From contig NMRA01000194.1 in assembly GCA_002633005.1 (NCBI GenBank), positions 313,074 to 377,073 of the forward strand: a stretch of 64,000 nucleotides of DNA, written 5' to 3'. The DNA comes from Phoronis australis. Its lineage: Eukaryota; Phoronida; Phoronidae. The notes beneath the pieces are model-generated. The model worked only from the letters and a program-made list of their open reading frames with translations, was not told the origin of the DNA and did no database searches. Positions 60,401 through 64,000 of this stretch are shown piece by piece. Within the stretch, counting starts at the first letter, position 1, and every line of letters begins with the position of its first letter. A program made the position numbers and the translations under genes.

Positions 60401-61293
60401 GTATCGGATTACGTTTTGGAACCTCTGATTTAACTGTTGATTACCTCCAGTGAGCTCCTATTGCGTGACAATAGAAGGCTACACTATATGGTGAAAATAG
60501 GAGGCTACACTATATGGTGACAATAGGTTACTCTATATGTTGACAATAGAAGGCTACACAATATGATGACAGTAGGAGGCTACACTATATGGTGACAATG
60601 GGAGGGTACACTATATGGTGACACTTGAAGGCTACACTATATGGTGACAATAATATGCTACTCTATATGAACTGTCTACTGAAACGGGGCAGTGCCAGCT
60701 CAAGCCTGCCTCCTCCCACCAAATAAATTTGATTGTTGAAGTGTGAAATTGGGCTTTCCCATTAGCATCAGTACTTTGGTGACATCTGTTCATAGTTATT
60801 ACCTGGTGGTCAGTGATGTGAGATTAGTTTTAGGTATGGAGTCAAGTGCATTATTCAAACGGATCTGTTCTAGTAACAGAATGGTGAATATTTGAACAGA
60901 ATATTTGGCAAATACTTAACAGTACCCGGTTAAATTAACCTGTTGACTGTGAAGTTGTTAGATGCAATTTTTACTTTGATCCAAGAGGTGATGTAAGCTT
61001 TCCCACCAACTGATTCTCCCCTTAACACCGAAGTATTGATGTAAGTGGGAAAGGATCAAAGGTTATTTCTGCACTTAAACGTTAACTAATTGCAGTGGTT
61101 ATGTGACAACAAATCTTGCCTATGCATTGTCCGGTGCATCTCTGGGTAAAAGCTACCATGCCAGCATGGCTCAAGTACCCTTTTGCTTAATACGTGTTAA
61201 TGGCTGAATTCTTGACTTTTGTTTTGTTGTAGGTTATTCTACACATGTCGTTACTGATGAAAGGCTCAATTATACGAAATTATCAGACCAAAG
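30268..61293 (+). CDS. MGAT5: MGAT5-type GnT-V, N-terminal 305 residues (8 exons, incomplete at 3' end)
   Basis: Golgi type II glycosyltransferase of family GT18. The family adds beta-1,6-linked GlcNAc from UDP-GlcNAc to the alpha-1,6 mannose arm of N-glycans, starting branches later extended with poly-LacNAc. The coding exons are 30268-30411, 44428-44527, 51496-51699, 54923-55005, 56173-56262, 59065-59133, 60020-60184 and 61233-61293. All have AG acceptors and GT donors, and the phases (0,1,1,0,0,0,0,1) join without a stop. Residues 1-16 form a basic cytosolic tail and about 17-40 a signal anchor, followed by the stem and N-terminal luminal domain. Recognition rests on EENGDVVDGPYAG (exon 2), LAVLLDSIL (exon 3), DPCYAHYGVDGSNCS (exon 5), YLSEVENWCP (exons 5-6) and VILHMSLL (exon 8), all colinear with vertebrate MGAT5. 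Five luminal cysteines of this region are kept. The catalytic UDP-GlcNAc-binding part of GT18 is not in the window. MGAT5B is the alternative; the VVDGPYAG block favours MGAT5 or the ancestor of both. Confidence 0.95.
30412..32177. other. MGAT5 intron 1, first part
   Basis: Apart from the hAT-like fragment at 30800-30905 nothing is recognisable. Open frames at 31153-31386 and 31336-31581 lack motifs and overlap on opposite strands. Confidence 0.4.
30800..30905 (+). repeat. Fragment related to the 2407 hAT-like element
   Basis: The order GGGCTTTGTCCAGGATTT, GTGTCCAAAT, TTCCCAAT and CATCCATGA parallels 2407-2480 with many substitutions. Only the left terminal part is present. It lies in MGAT5 intron 1. 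Confidence 0.5.
32178..33483 (+). mobile_element. HINE-like 'CCTAGTGGC' element, copy D
   Basis: The 5' end is ATGCGCCGACATATTTATG. The 3' end has TTGGTGCATTTCAACGCTCC, then GCATTGCTCTTGTT, keeping most of the terminal hairpin. Internally there are about two tandem units with GTGCCCCCTAGTGGCAATTT and CTCCTAGTGGCAGTTTTGTT. Confidence 0.65.
33484..34380. other. MGAT5 intron 1; no feature recognised
   Basis: AT-rich, with no coding or inverted-repeat signature supported. Confidence 0.35.
34381..34785. mobile_element. ~400-bp MITE rich in ACTCGAA/TTCGAGT motifs
   Basis: The left end GGCCCGGTCTCTATTCTTTG and the reverse complement of the right end (GGCCTGGTCTCCAATCTTTT) are imperfect inverted repeats continuing into TACTCGAAA. 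ACTCGAA or TTCGAGT recurs many times inside. A related partial sequence lies near 49425-49560. Confidence 0.65.
34786..35222. other. MGAT5 intron 1; no feature recognised
   Basis: AT-rich sequence. The frame at 34768-35058 has no motif. Confidence 0.3.
35261..39583 (+). mobile_element. 4.32-kb TIR element, right copy, in MGAT5 intron 1
   Basis: Same 27-bp termini as the left copy, at 35261 and ending 39583. The flanks GGACCTATGC (35251-35260) and GGACCTAGCC (39584-39593) match at 8 of 10 positions, a plausible 10-bp target duplication. A strong donor-like site (GCAACAG/GTAAGT at 37512) lies inside in the sense direction of MGAT5. The interior has short conserved-looking frames (36045-37240) but no family I recognise. 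Confidence 0.9.
38864..39325. repeat. Palindromic array, right copy
   Basis: Reverse-complement counterpart of 24889-25350, again near the outer end of the element. Sequence is essentially the same. Confidence 0.75.
40440..41480 (+). repeat. Repeat with ~315-bp period ending in a perfect hairpin
   Basis: Blocks such as TCAGAATAC, CACCTAATGACCCCATG and AGCTCAAAATTTTAGTTTGC recur about 315 bp apart, giving roughly two and a half units. The segment ends with GGAAGAAGAATAAGAATAAA and then AATACTCTGCGC-TTACAC-GCGCAGAGTATT (41449-41478), a perfect 12-bp stem. It looks like the 3' end of a non-coding mobile repeat. Confidence 0.7.
41481..43149. other. MGAT5 intron 1; GC-richer island near 42370-42650
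   Basis: The minus-strand frame at 42400-42639 is GC-rich with no recognised domain. A short run of TAATACATAATG repeats occurs at 43120-43150. Confidence 0.35.
43150..43580 (+). repeat. Dispersed repeat, direct copy of 11870-12300
   Basis: Colinear with the 11.9-kb copy but with an extra ~40 bp near 43210-43260. It runs into a tRNA-headed SINE-like sequence at about 43600, so the two may be parts of one element. Confidence 0.7.
43600..43790 (+). repeat. tRNA-headed SINE-like sequence
   Basis: 43696-43753 carries an A box (TAGCTCTGTCAGCAGAGC), an AGCAG/CTGCT stem with 7-nt loop and a B box (GGTTCATATCC), but the acceptor does not pair. It is preceded by TTTCGCTGAAATCGAGGCC, which is also found near 52340 ahead of a second, more decayed tRNA-like segment. 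This suggests a dispersed tRNA-derived SINE. Confidence 0.6.
43800..44427. other. MGAT5 intron 1, 3' end
   Basis: The stretch 43975-44170 (CCTATCGTTTTTGGTTGGAATC, AAGATGGC, GGCGTTCATTTT) resembles part of 61890-61960, hinting at a shared dispersed repeat. The intron ends with ctgttatctggtttcag. Confidence 0.4.
44428..44527 (+). CDS. MGAT5: MGAT5 exon, residues 49-81 plus one base
   Basis: The acceptor is gtttcag and the donor is ttcg/gtaagg. It encodes DDILSLSRLYIKKLAEENG and then DVVDGPYAG, the stem segment most diagnostic of MGAT5. The reading frame runs on into the intron, but the strong donor and the phase match to the next exon define the end. A HINE-like repeat starts about 95 bp downstream. 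Confidence 0.93.
44624..46022 (+). mobile_element. HINE-like element, copy E, 5' part (interrupted by copy F)
   Basis: It starts with ATGTGCCCACATATTTTGG and has about two and a half internal units. At 46022 it breaks off inside a unit (after GTGGTCCCTTTTTATT) and resumes at about 47486 with the sequence expected next in the unit. Confidence 0.7.
46025..47484 (+). mobile_element. HINE-like element, copy F, nested in copy E
   Basis: The 5' terminus ATGCGCCCACA (46025-46035) is an exact inverted match to TGTGGGCGCAT (47454-47464), followed by the hairpin CAACGC-TCT-GCGTTG (47467-47481). The last ~370 bp are nearly identical to the end of copy A (9800-10160), so this is a recent copy. The host copy E resumes right after it, with no obvious target duplication. 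Confidence 0.75.
47486..47949 (+). mobile_element. HINE-like element, copy E, 3' part
   Basis: It begins GTTTTAGTCTGTTTTTGGCA, the continuation of the unit broken at 46022, and ends GGTGGGCTCATATCAGCGCT, then CTGCATTGCTCTTG, a diverged subterminal repeat plus hairpin. Confidence 0.7.
48195..48665 (+). repeat. Dispersed repeat, direct copy of 3540-4060
   Basis: Homologous in the same orientation to the segment near 3.6-4.0 kb; it lies in MGAT5 intron 2. The copies differ by substitutions and small indels, so the insertions are not recent. Confidence 0.7.
48666..51495. other. MGAT5 intron 2, remainder; assembly N at 50621
   Basis: 49826-49885 folds on GGTCTTAAAAT/ATTTTAAGACC with ACGTT ends, a small imperfect hairpin. 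50682-50740 contains a tandem duplicate of CTTTCACATTAGGGAGACCA. A single ambiguous base (N) stands at 50621. Confidence 0.45.
49981..50340 (-). repeat. Possible 3' end of a non-LTR retrotransposon or old 3' UTR
   Basis: The segment opens with TCAATCAATCAATTTATTTC, i.e. TTGATTGATTGA at the end when read on the minus strand, a tail common for LINE-like 3' ends. No reverse-transcriptase sequence is present. Confidence 0.3.
51496..51699 (+). CDS. MGAT5: MGAT5 exon, stem/coiled segment, residues 82-149
   Basis: The acceptor is ttttactag and the donor is ctcaaa/gtaggt. It encodes DLKQTLAVLLDSILSRVDRL followed by a heptad-like stretch (ENRVDNL), matching the coiled stem of vertebrate MGAT5. NLTS and NYTN are potential N-glycosylation sites. 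The second half, rich in Ser, Arg and Gln, is poorly conserved. Confidence 0.93.
51700..52797. other. MGAT5 intron 3, first part
   Basis: Pyrimidine-rich at 51840-51960. The decayed SINE-like segment at 52310-52500 is listed separately. No other feature was recognised. Confidence 0.35.
52310..52500 (+). repeat. Decayed relative of the 43.6-kb SINE-like sequence
   Basis: It shares TTCGCTGAAATCGAGGC, a GGATTGAGCCC block and a B-box-like GGTTCAGTTCT followed by CTCTGCAGCTCATTTC. The A box is poorly kept. It lies in MGAT5 intron 3. Confidence 0.45.
53003..53262 (+). pseudogene. Remnant like the entry to a P2X7-type C-terminal domain protein
   Basis: The frame from 53003 is acidic (SEDNEDFERQL, EESGYGHHTQ) and ends RPYAFDPLV. 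The RPYxFEP-type motif precedes the zinc-binding P2X7-type cytosolic domain in many invertebrate transposon-associated proteins. After a +1 shift the text continues with RNAADICEQQ, and no Cys-rich domain follows. The identification rests on one short motif and is tentative. Confidence 0.4.
53450..53701 (-). pseudogene. THAP-type zinc-finger domain, broken
   Basis: From the ATG at 53701 downwards the frame gives MKRCVCGGCGNNN, then FKFPK, a stop, KWHQFVRRTR, another stop and HFVRHISKNCFD. The family pattern is CxxC near the N-terminus, FP, W, and a C-x2-H pair. The first Cys pair (CVCGGC), the FP and the W are visible; the final Cys is replaced (ATAHF) while His-Phe remains. With two in-frame stops it cannot make a whole domain. 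THAP proteins bind DNA in transposases and host factors. Confidence 0.65.
53938..54922. other. MGAT5 intron 3, 3' part
   Basis: No coding or repeat signature is supported. It ends in gtctatttgcag before the 54923 exon. Confidence 0.35.
54923..55005 (+). CDS. MGAT5: MGAT5 exon, residues 150-177
   Basis: The acceptor is ctatttgcag and the donor is attgag/gtaggt. It encodes KLITGDLPDCSIPPYSEVKF followed by PSCAGKIE. The two cysteines and the CxGKI block align with the first two luminal cysteines of MGAT5. A 29-bp minisatellite begins 86 bp downstream in the intron. Confidence 0.92.
55092..55236. repeat. Minisatellite, five 29-bp units
   Basis: The unit starts TTGTGTCTTGGGACAGATGG and ends AGGGCAAAG. 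Five units are almost identical, the last with one change (ACAC for ACAG). The length is not a multiple of three, so every frame is open on both strands; the resulting open frames of up to 137 codons are artefacts. Confidence 0.95.
55237..56172. other. MGAT5 intron 4 remainder
   Basis: No feature recognised; it ends with tgtctgtttcag. Confidence 0.35.
56173..56262 (+). CDS. MGAT5: MGAT5 exon, residues 178-207
   Basis: The acceptor is ctgtttcag and the donor is agtgag/gtagga; phase 0 on both sides. It encodes YMQRMWQTDPCYAHYGVDG followed by SNCSIVFYLSE, one of the best-conserved blocks in the family. Where human MGAT5 has CC this protein has NC, creating an NCS sequon; the single cysteine resembles MGAT5B. 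Confidence 0.96.
56478..56815 (+). mobile_element. Short HINE-like element, copy G
   Basis: It has the 5' start GTGCGCCCACATACGCATAT and GCACATTGCCGTCATC, one shortened unit with ACTAGTGGCAATTCCATTTT, and the 3' end CATGGGCGCATTTTAACACA followed by GCATTGCTCTTG. It is an internally deleted copy in MGAT5 intron 5. Confidence 0.65.
56816..59064. other. MGAT5 intron 5 remainder with a (TAC/TGC)n microsatellite
   Basis: 57741-57772 is a TACTACTAC/TGCTGCTGC run following AATAAACGAG, as often seen at LINE 3' tails. No reverse transcriptase is recognisable in the flanks. The rest is AT-rich. Confidence 0.45.
59065..59133 (+). CDS. MGAT5: MGAT5 exon, residues 208-230
   Basis: The acceptor is ttcattccag and the donor is gagaag/gtagga, phase 0. 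It encodes VENWCPRLSWRQKAINKNQ followed by NNEK. VENWCP completes the conserved YLSEVENWCP motif begun in the previous exon and carries the fifth luminal cysteine. Confidence 0.93.
59134..60019. other. MGAT5 intron 6
   Basis: AT-rich with no repeat recognised. Around 59834 and 59905 the phrase GAGC(A)AA.ATACAGGTTGTGG is repeated about 70 bp apart, a small local duplication. Confidence 0.4.
60020..60184 (+). CDS. MGAT5: MGAT5 exon, residues 231-285
   Basis: The acceptor is tctgttgccag and the donor is aagaaaaaa/gtgaga, phase 0. The product starts ATFPTDKKPLLDMLTDD, contains RFGFVKHRIEEGFDRWVAAF and ends in a Lys/Arg-rich KLELTQKMDSRLKKK. This matches the helical segment and basic stretch just before the GT18 fold in MGAT5. 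The longer open frame upstream (from 59867) is intron. Confidence 0.93.
60465..60669. repeat. Minisatellite, eight ~26-bp units
   Basis: The unit is GTGACAATAGAAGGCTACAC followed by TATATG. Units carry scattered substitutions and the third is 3 bp shorter. It lies in MGAT5 intron 7, 280 bp after the exon. Confidence 0.92.
61233..61293 (+). CDS. MGAT5: MGAT5 exon, residues 286-305 plus one base
   Basis: The acceptor is ttttgttgtag and the donor is accaaag/gtatac. It encodes VILHMSLLMKGSIIRNYQTK, matching the first beta strand of the GT18 domain (VLVHLGLL in human). The next family block (GGPLGELVQW in vertebrates) is not found before 64000, so following exons lie outside the window. The exon is short, so its exact end is less certain than the others. 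Confidence 0.8.
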
Positions 61294-61767
61294 GTATACA
61301 TTAAGTGTTGCCACCTACTCTTCAGTGTACATTACAAATTCTCCCGTTTGGGGCAATGAAAAATTAATCATGTTGCTCGAAGTCTGAGCTTGAGCCAAAT
61401 TTTAGAAATAAGCAATATTGGCTATCCCAAACTCAAATATTACGATCACTGACAAACGATCATTCACCTCTATGTAACACATGTAAGACATGAAAACAGC
61501 AACTATTTTCTGTGATTTTATTACGTGATAAATTTTGTTTCAGACTCATGATATTTGAGAAATATGATGAACGCCGAAATCGCCCATGTCCCAATCTTCA
61601 GAATCATGAAAATTCAATTTCGTCTTGAATTTCGGTTTTTCGAGTTTTAGACCTGGTCCCAAACTGGGAAATTTGTCGTACTTTCATAGTAAAAGGTGCA
61701 GCAATTAGTTTTGATGTTGAACTCACTTATAGACTAAGTATAAATCAACATTACCTAAGATATAATT

Positions 61768-61793
61768 ACTTGGTGAAATTTATTTCACCAAAT
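61768..61793. repeat. Second, near-perfect copy of the 26-bp palindrome
   Basis: Same centre (AAATTTATTT) as 11506-11531, with coordinated C/T changes that keep most pairing and one terminal mismatch. It lies in the last MGAT5 intron in the window. Confidence 0.75.
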
Positions 61794-61799
61794 ATGTCA

Positions 61800-62420
61800 T
61801 CAACTTTGTTTTTTTTTTGTTTGCACTCTACAGGTCGCAATTTTTGTCCTATCCACACGAAATTTACACACAACGTGTAGCTCCGGAAGTGCTGGAAGCC
61901 TATTGTTTTTGGTCATGATCGGATCCAAGATGGCGGACATGGCGGCCATTTTGTTTCCAATTTCTGATTCAGCTGCTCATAGAACCCACAATTTTTGACA
62001 TATTGGGCTCAAACTCGGCACAAATATGATTTTCTAGAAATCATTTACTTCCGGTCAAAAATGGCGGAAATATCGGCAATAGCGCATGCGCACCTCGATT
62101 TCGGGGAAAAACGTTTTGTCCTGTAGAGGGCGCTTTAAAGGACCAATTGCTTTGAAATTTTTCAGGTATTAGTTTTTTGTCTCCGGCTATTATCCAATCC
62201 TAAAAAACCGGAAGTTGATTTCAAGATGGCGGATCTGGCACACGTTGACCCATTTTCAGTCATGCCAGAGTGCCATTTTAAACAGGAAGAGAAAATGACG
62301 TGCATTTTTGCATGTGGATTCTCTAAGGTATACTCTTTCAAATGACCTGTAACAATTATTTTTCTCAAACTTACCGTTTTTGAGATATTTTACTTTGAAT
62401 TTCAAAAAAATGCAAAATTT
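61800..62420. repeat. Probable dispersed repeat with AAGATGGCGG motifs
   Basis: CCAAGATGGCGGACATGGC, AAAAATGGCGGAAAT and TCAAGATGGCGGATCTGGC recur with CTTCCGGT-type sequence, and 61890-61960 resembles 43990-44110. The boundaries are not defined. Confidence 0.4.
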
Positions 62421-62589
62421 CATTTTTGTCTAAAAATTTACGGAATTTCGCGATACAATCCATTTAGATAGAGTTTTGAACGGGCTTTCAGAAGATGTTT
62501 TTCTTTTTTCGCTAGCACGTTTACTTTTCGAGTTATTTGAGATTTTCTGATAACGCTGTTCCTTTGTTGAGCGCTCTTGCTGCATTGGT

Positions 62590-63050
62590 GTTGGTTAAGC
62601 TTCTATTGAACAAGACTGTAGCGTACTTCTTATTGATTTATGACATCTAAGTTCGTCATATGAATGTTATGATGTTGTTCATCATTGCCACAACCATCAT
62701 CATATTCATCATCTTCGTCATCATCTCCGACATTGTCTTTTCATATCGCCAAGTGTCGCTCAAGACTGTAGCCTCATTCTTACTGATTTCTGACCTCTAC
62801 ATTTGTCATATGAATGTTATCATCACTTGTATTGTTCATCATCGCCACCATCGTCGTCATATCCATCTTCCTCGTCATCATCTGTTAATTTCACCAAGTA
62901 TCGCTCAAGACTAGCCCATTTCTTACTGATTTCTGACCTCTACGTTCGTCATATGAATGATATCATAATGCTCATCATCGCCACGACCACTGCCATATTC
63001 ATCATCTTCGTCGTCATTTTTTTCGGTTAATTTCGCCAAGTGTCGCTCAT
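62590..63050 (+). repeat. Second copy of the ATC-rich repeat
   Basis: Same order of blocks as 5060-5490, including TTGAACAAGACT, GTTCGTCATATGAATGTTAT and repeated CATCATCTTCGTCATC. It lies in the intron after the last MGAT5 exon in the window. Confidence 0.75.
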
Positions 63051-63362
63051 TTTGAATGTTATTTACTAAATATTCTCCTGGTCTGAATATTAACTATGCA
63101 GCTAACATTAGAGAAAACACGTCATTTTCATAACATATTCTTGTGTTCCATTTCCCTGAGCAAGTATGGTGGGTGTCCAGCTGAACTCGAGACTGATCGT
63201 TTCCTATCGGTATCGTATTTGCTCCCTGAAATGGATCACAGAAACAAGATGGTCGCATGACCGAGGTCATCTAACTAGATGCTTTGTTGTTAGGGTCAGG
63301 GACCAAAAGTTGTTGTATGACATCTGAGCAGCACAAATCATAAGACTAAATCTTTCTTAAAC

Positions 63363-63882
63363 CAGGGCTTGGAATTTTCCGCGGAAACACGGATTTCCAC
63401 TTTTTTCAAATGTTCTGTCCGCGCATTTTATTATATTTCCGCGTAAAAAAAATCAGATTTGATATAAAACTTCCGCGGCAAATTCCTTTCTTACCGCGGC
63501 GTTGCCGACGACGTTCACCTCGAAAAGTGGAAGTTGCTCTTTATGTTTCGGAGGAACGTAAATTGTCAACATTGCCGGGGCATCTGGGACAGCGTGGTGG
63601 GATTTTCAATGGCGTCTCGTGTGATTGTAAACCGCGGTGACAAATACTGCGGCTCTGCAGCCAAAAATGTGTGGGGGTGGGAGTGGAGGAGTGGATGGAC
63701 GAGATAAAAAGACGTAGACGCATGCTACTGATGGTGGTAATGTTTTTTTTTTCTTTTTTTTTATTCCTAGCGATTTTTGTCGGCGAAAGGGGTTCACATC
63801 GACTATTTCAAGGCTGGGTAGCGCGCATGTTTTGGGCCGTAAAAGTTTCCGCGTCTTTTGTCATTGGTCATTCCAAGCCCTG
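63363..63882. mobile_element. 520-bp MITE with CAGGGCTTGGAA termini
   Basis: The termini CAGGGCTTGGAA and TTCCAAGCCCTG are the same as in the element at 13239-13495. A TTAAAC direct repeat abuts both ends (63357-63362 and 63883-63888), a 6-bp target duplication. The interior is rich in TTCCGCGG-type palindromes and encodes nothing recognised. Confidence 0.75.
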
Positions 63883-64000
63883 TTAAACTTTATTTTTGTG
63901 GAGAAATTTGTCAAAACAAAATTTCACTTGTCGGCCATATTTTGTGCTCAATATCTGAAGCATTACCACTCTCTTATCGTGTGCTGTTACACAGATCTTC

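Noticed and set aside
1-64000. CRISPR arrays, bacterial operons or phage genes
   Set aside because: The spliced gene, GT-AG introns and repeat types are those of an animal genome; the tandem repeats present lack unique spacers of constant length.

Overview
This is an AT-rich, repeat-laden piece of animal genome from a draft assembly (one N at 50621). Introns run from under 1 kb to 14 kb with GT-AG splice sites, and most non-coding DNA is transposon-derived. The only host gene I can support is the 5' two-fifths of an MGAT5-type gene (alpha-1,6-mannosylglycoprotein 6-beta-N-acetylglucosaminyltransferase, GnT-V, family GT18) on the + strand. Eight coding exons lie between 30268 and 61293 and splice in consistent phase into 305 residues; the rest lies beyond the window. 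The protein shares diagnostic features with vertebrate MGAT5, but one cysteine position follows the MGAT5B pattern. That, with the repeat types, suggests an invertebrate (possibly a marine deuterostome such as a hemichordate or amphioxus) with a pre-duplication MGAT5. The species is inference only.

Layout. 1-24630: no recognisable gene. It holds a hAT-like element with an 8-bp target duplication (2407-3442), two related TIR elements with GGGCGGTTAA-type subterminal repeats (16564-17942 and 20048-22468) plus a reverse fragment of the first (4543-4880), a tRNA-like cassette inside a 19-bp inverted repeat (19821-20044), a near-perfect 32-bp-stem hairpin (22971-23055) and several Helentron/HINE-like elements. 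24631-39583: two nearly identical 4.3-kb TIR elements in opposite orientation (24631-28959 and 35261-39583) enclose a 6.3-kb segment that contains the MGAT5 start-codon exon. The right copy is nested in an older small inverted-repeat element. 39584-64000: MGAT5 introns, holding a ~315-bp-period repeat that ends in a perfect hairpin, nested HINE-like elements, tRNA-headed SINE-like sequences, a 1.14-kb element with 17-bp TIRs carrying THAP and P2X7-C-terminal-like remnants, two minisatellites and a second CAGGGCTTGGAA-type MITE.

Most interesting points: (1) the MGAT5 first coding exon sits in the loop of a very large young inverted repeat; (2) that transposon family carries a one-sided array of degenerate palindromic units and no visible transposase; (3) the abundant 'CCTAGTGGC' repeat has the anatomy of a Helentron-associated element (11-bp subterminal inverted repeat, 3' hairpin, internal tandem units of about 450 bp), with one copy inserted inside another so that its ends can be read directly; (4) the THAP-containing element with TTTAAA-ended TIRs. 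No bacterial-type systems, CRISPR arrays or intact transposase or reverse-transcriptase genes are visible.
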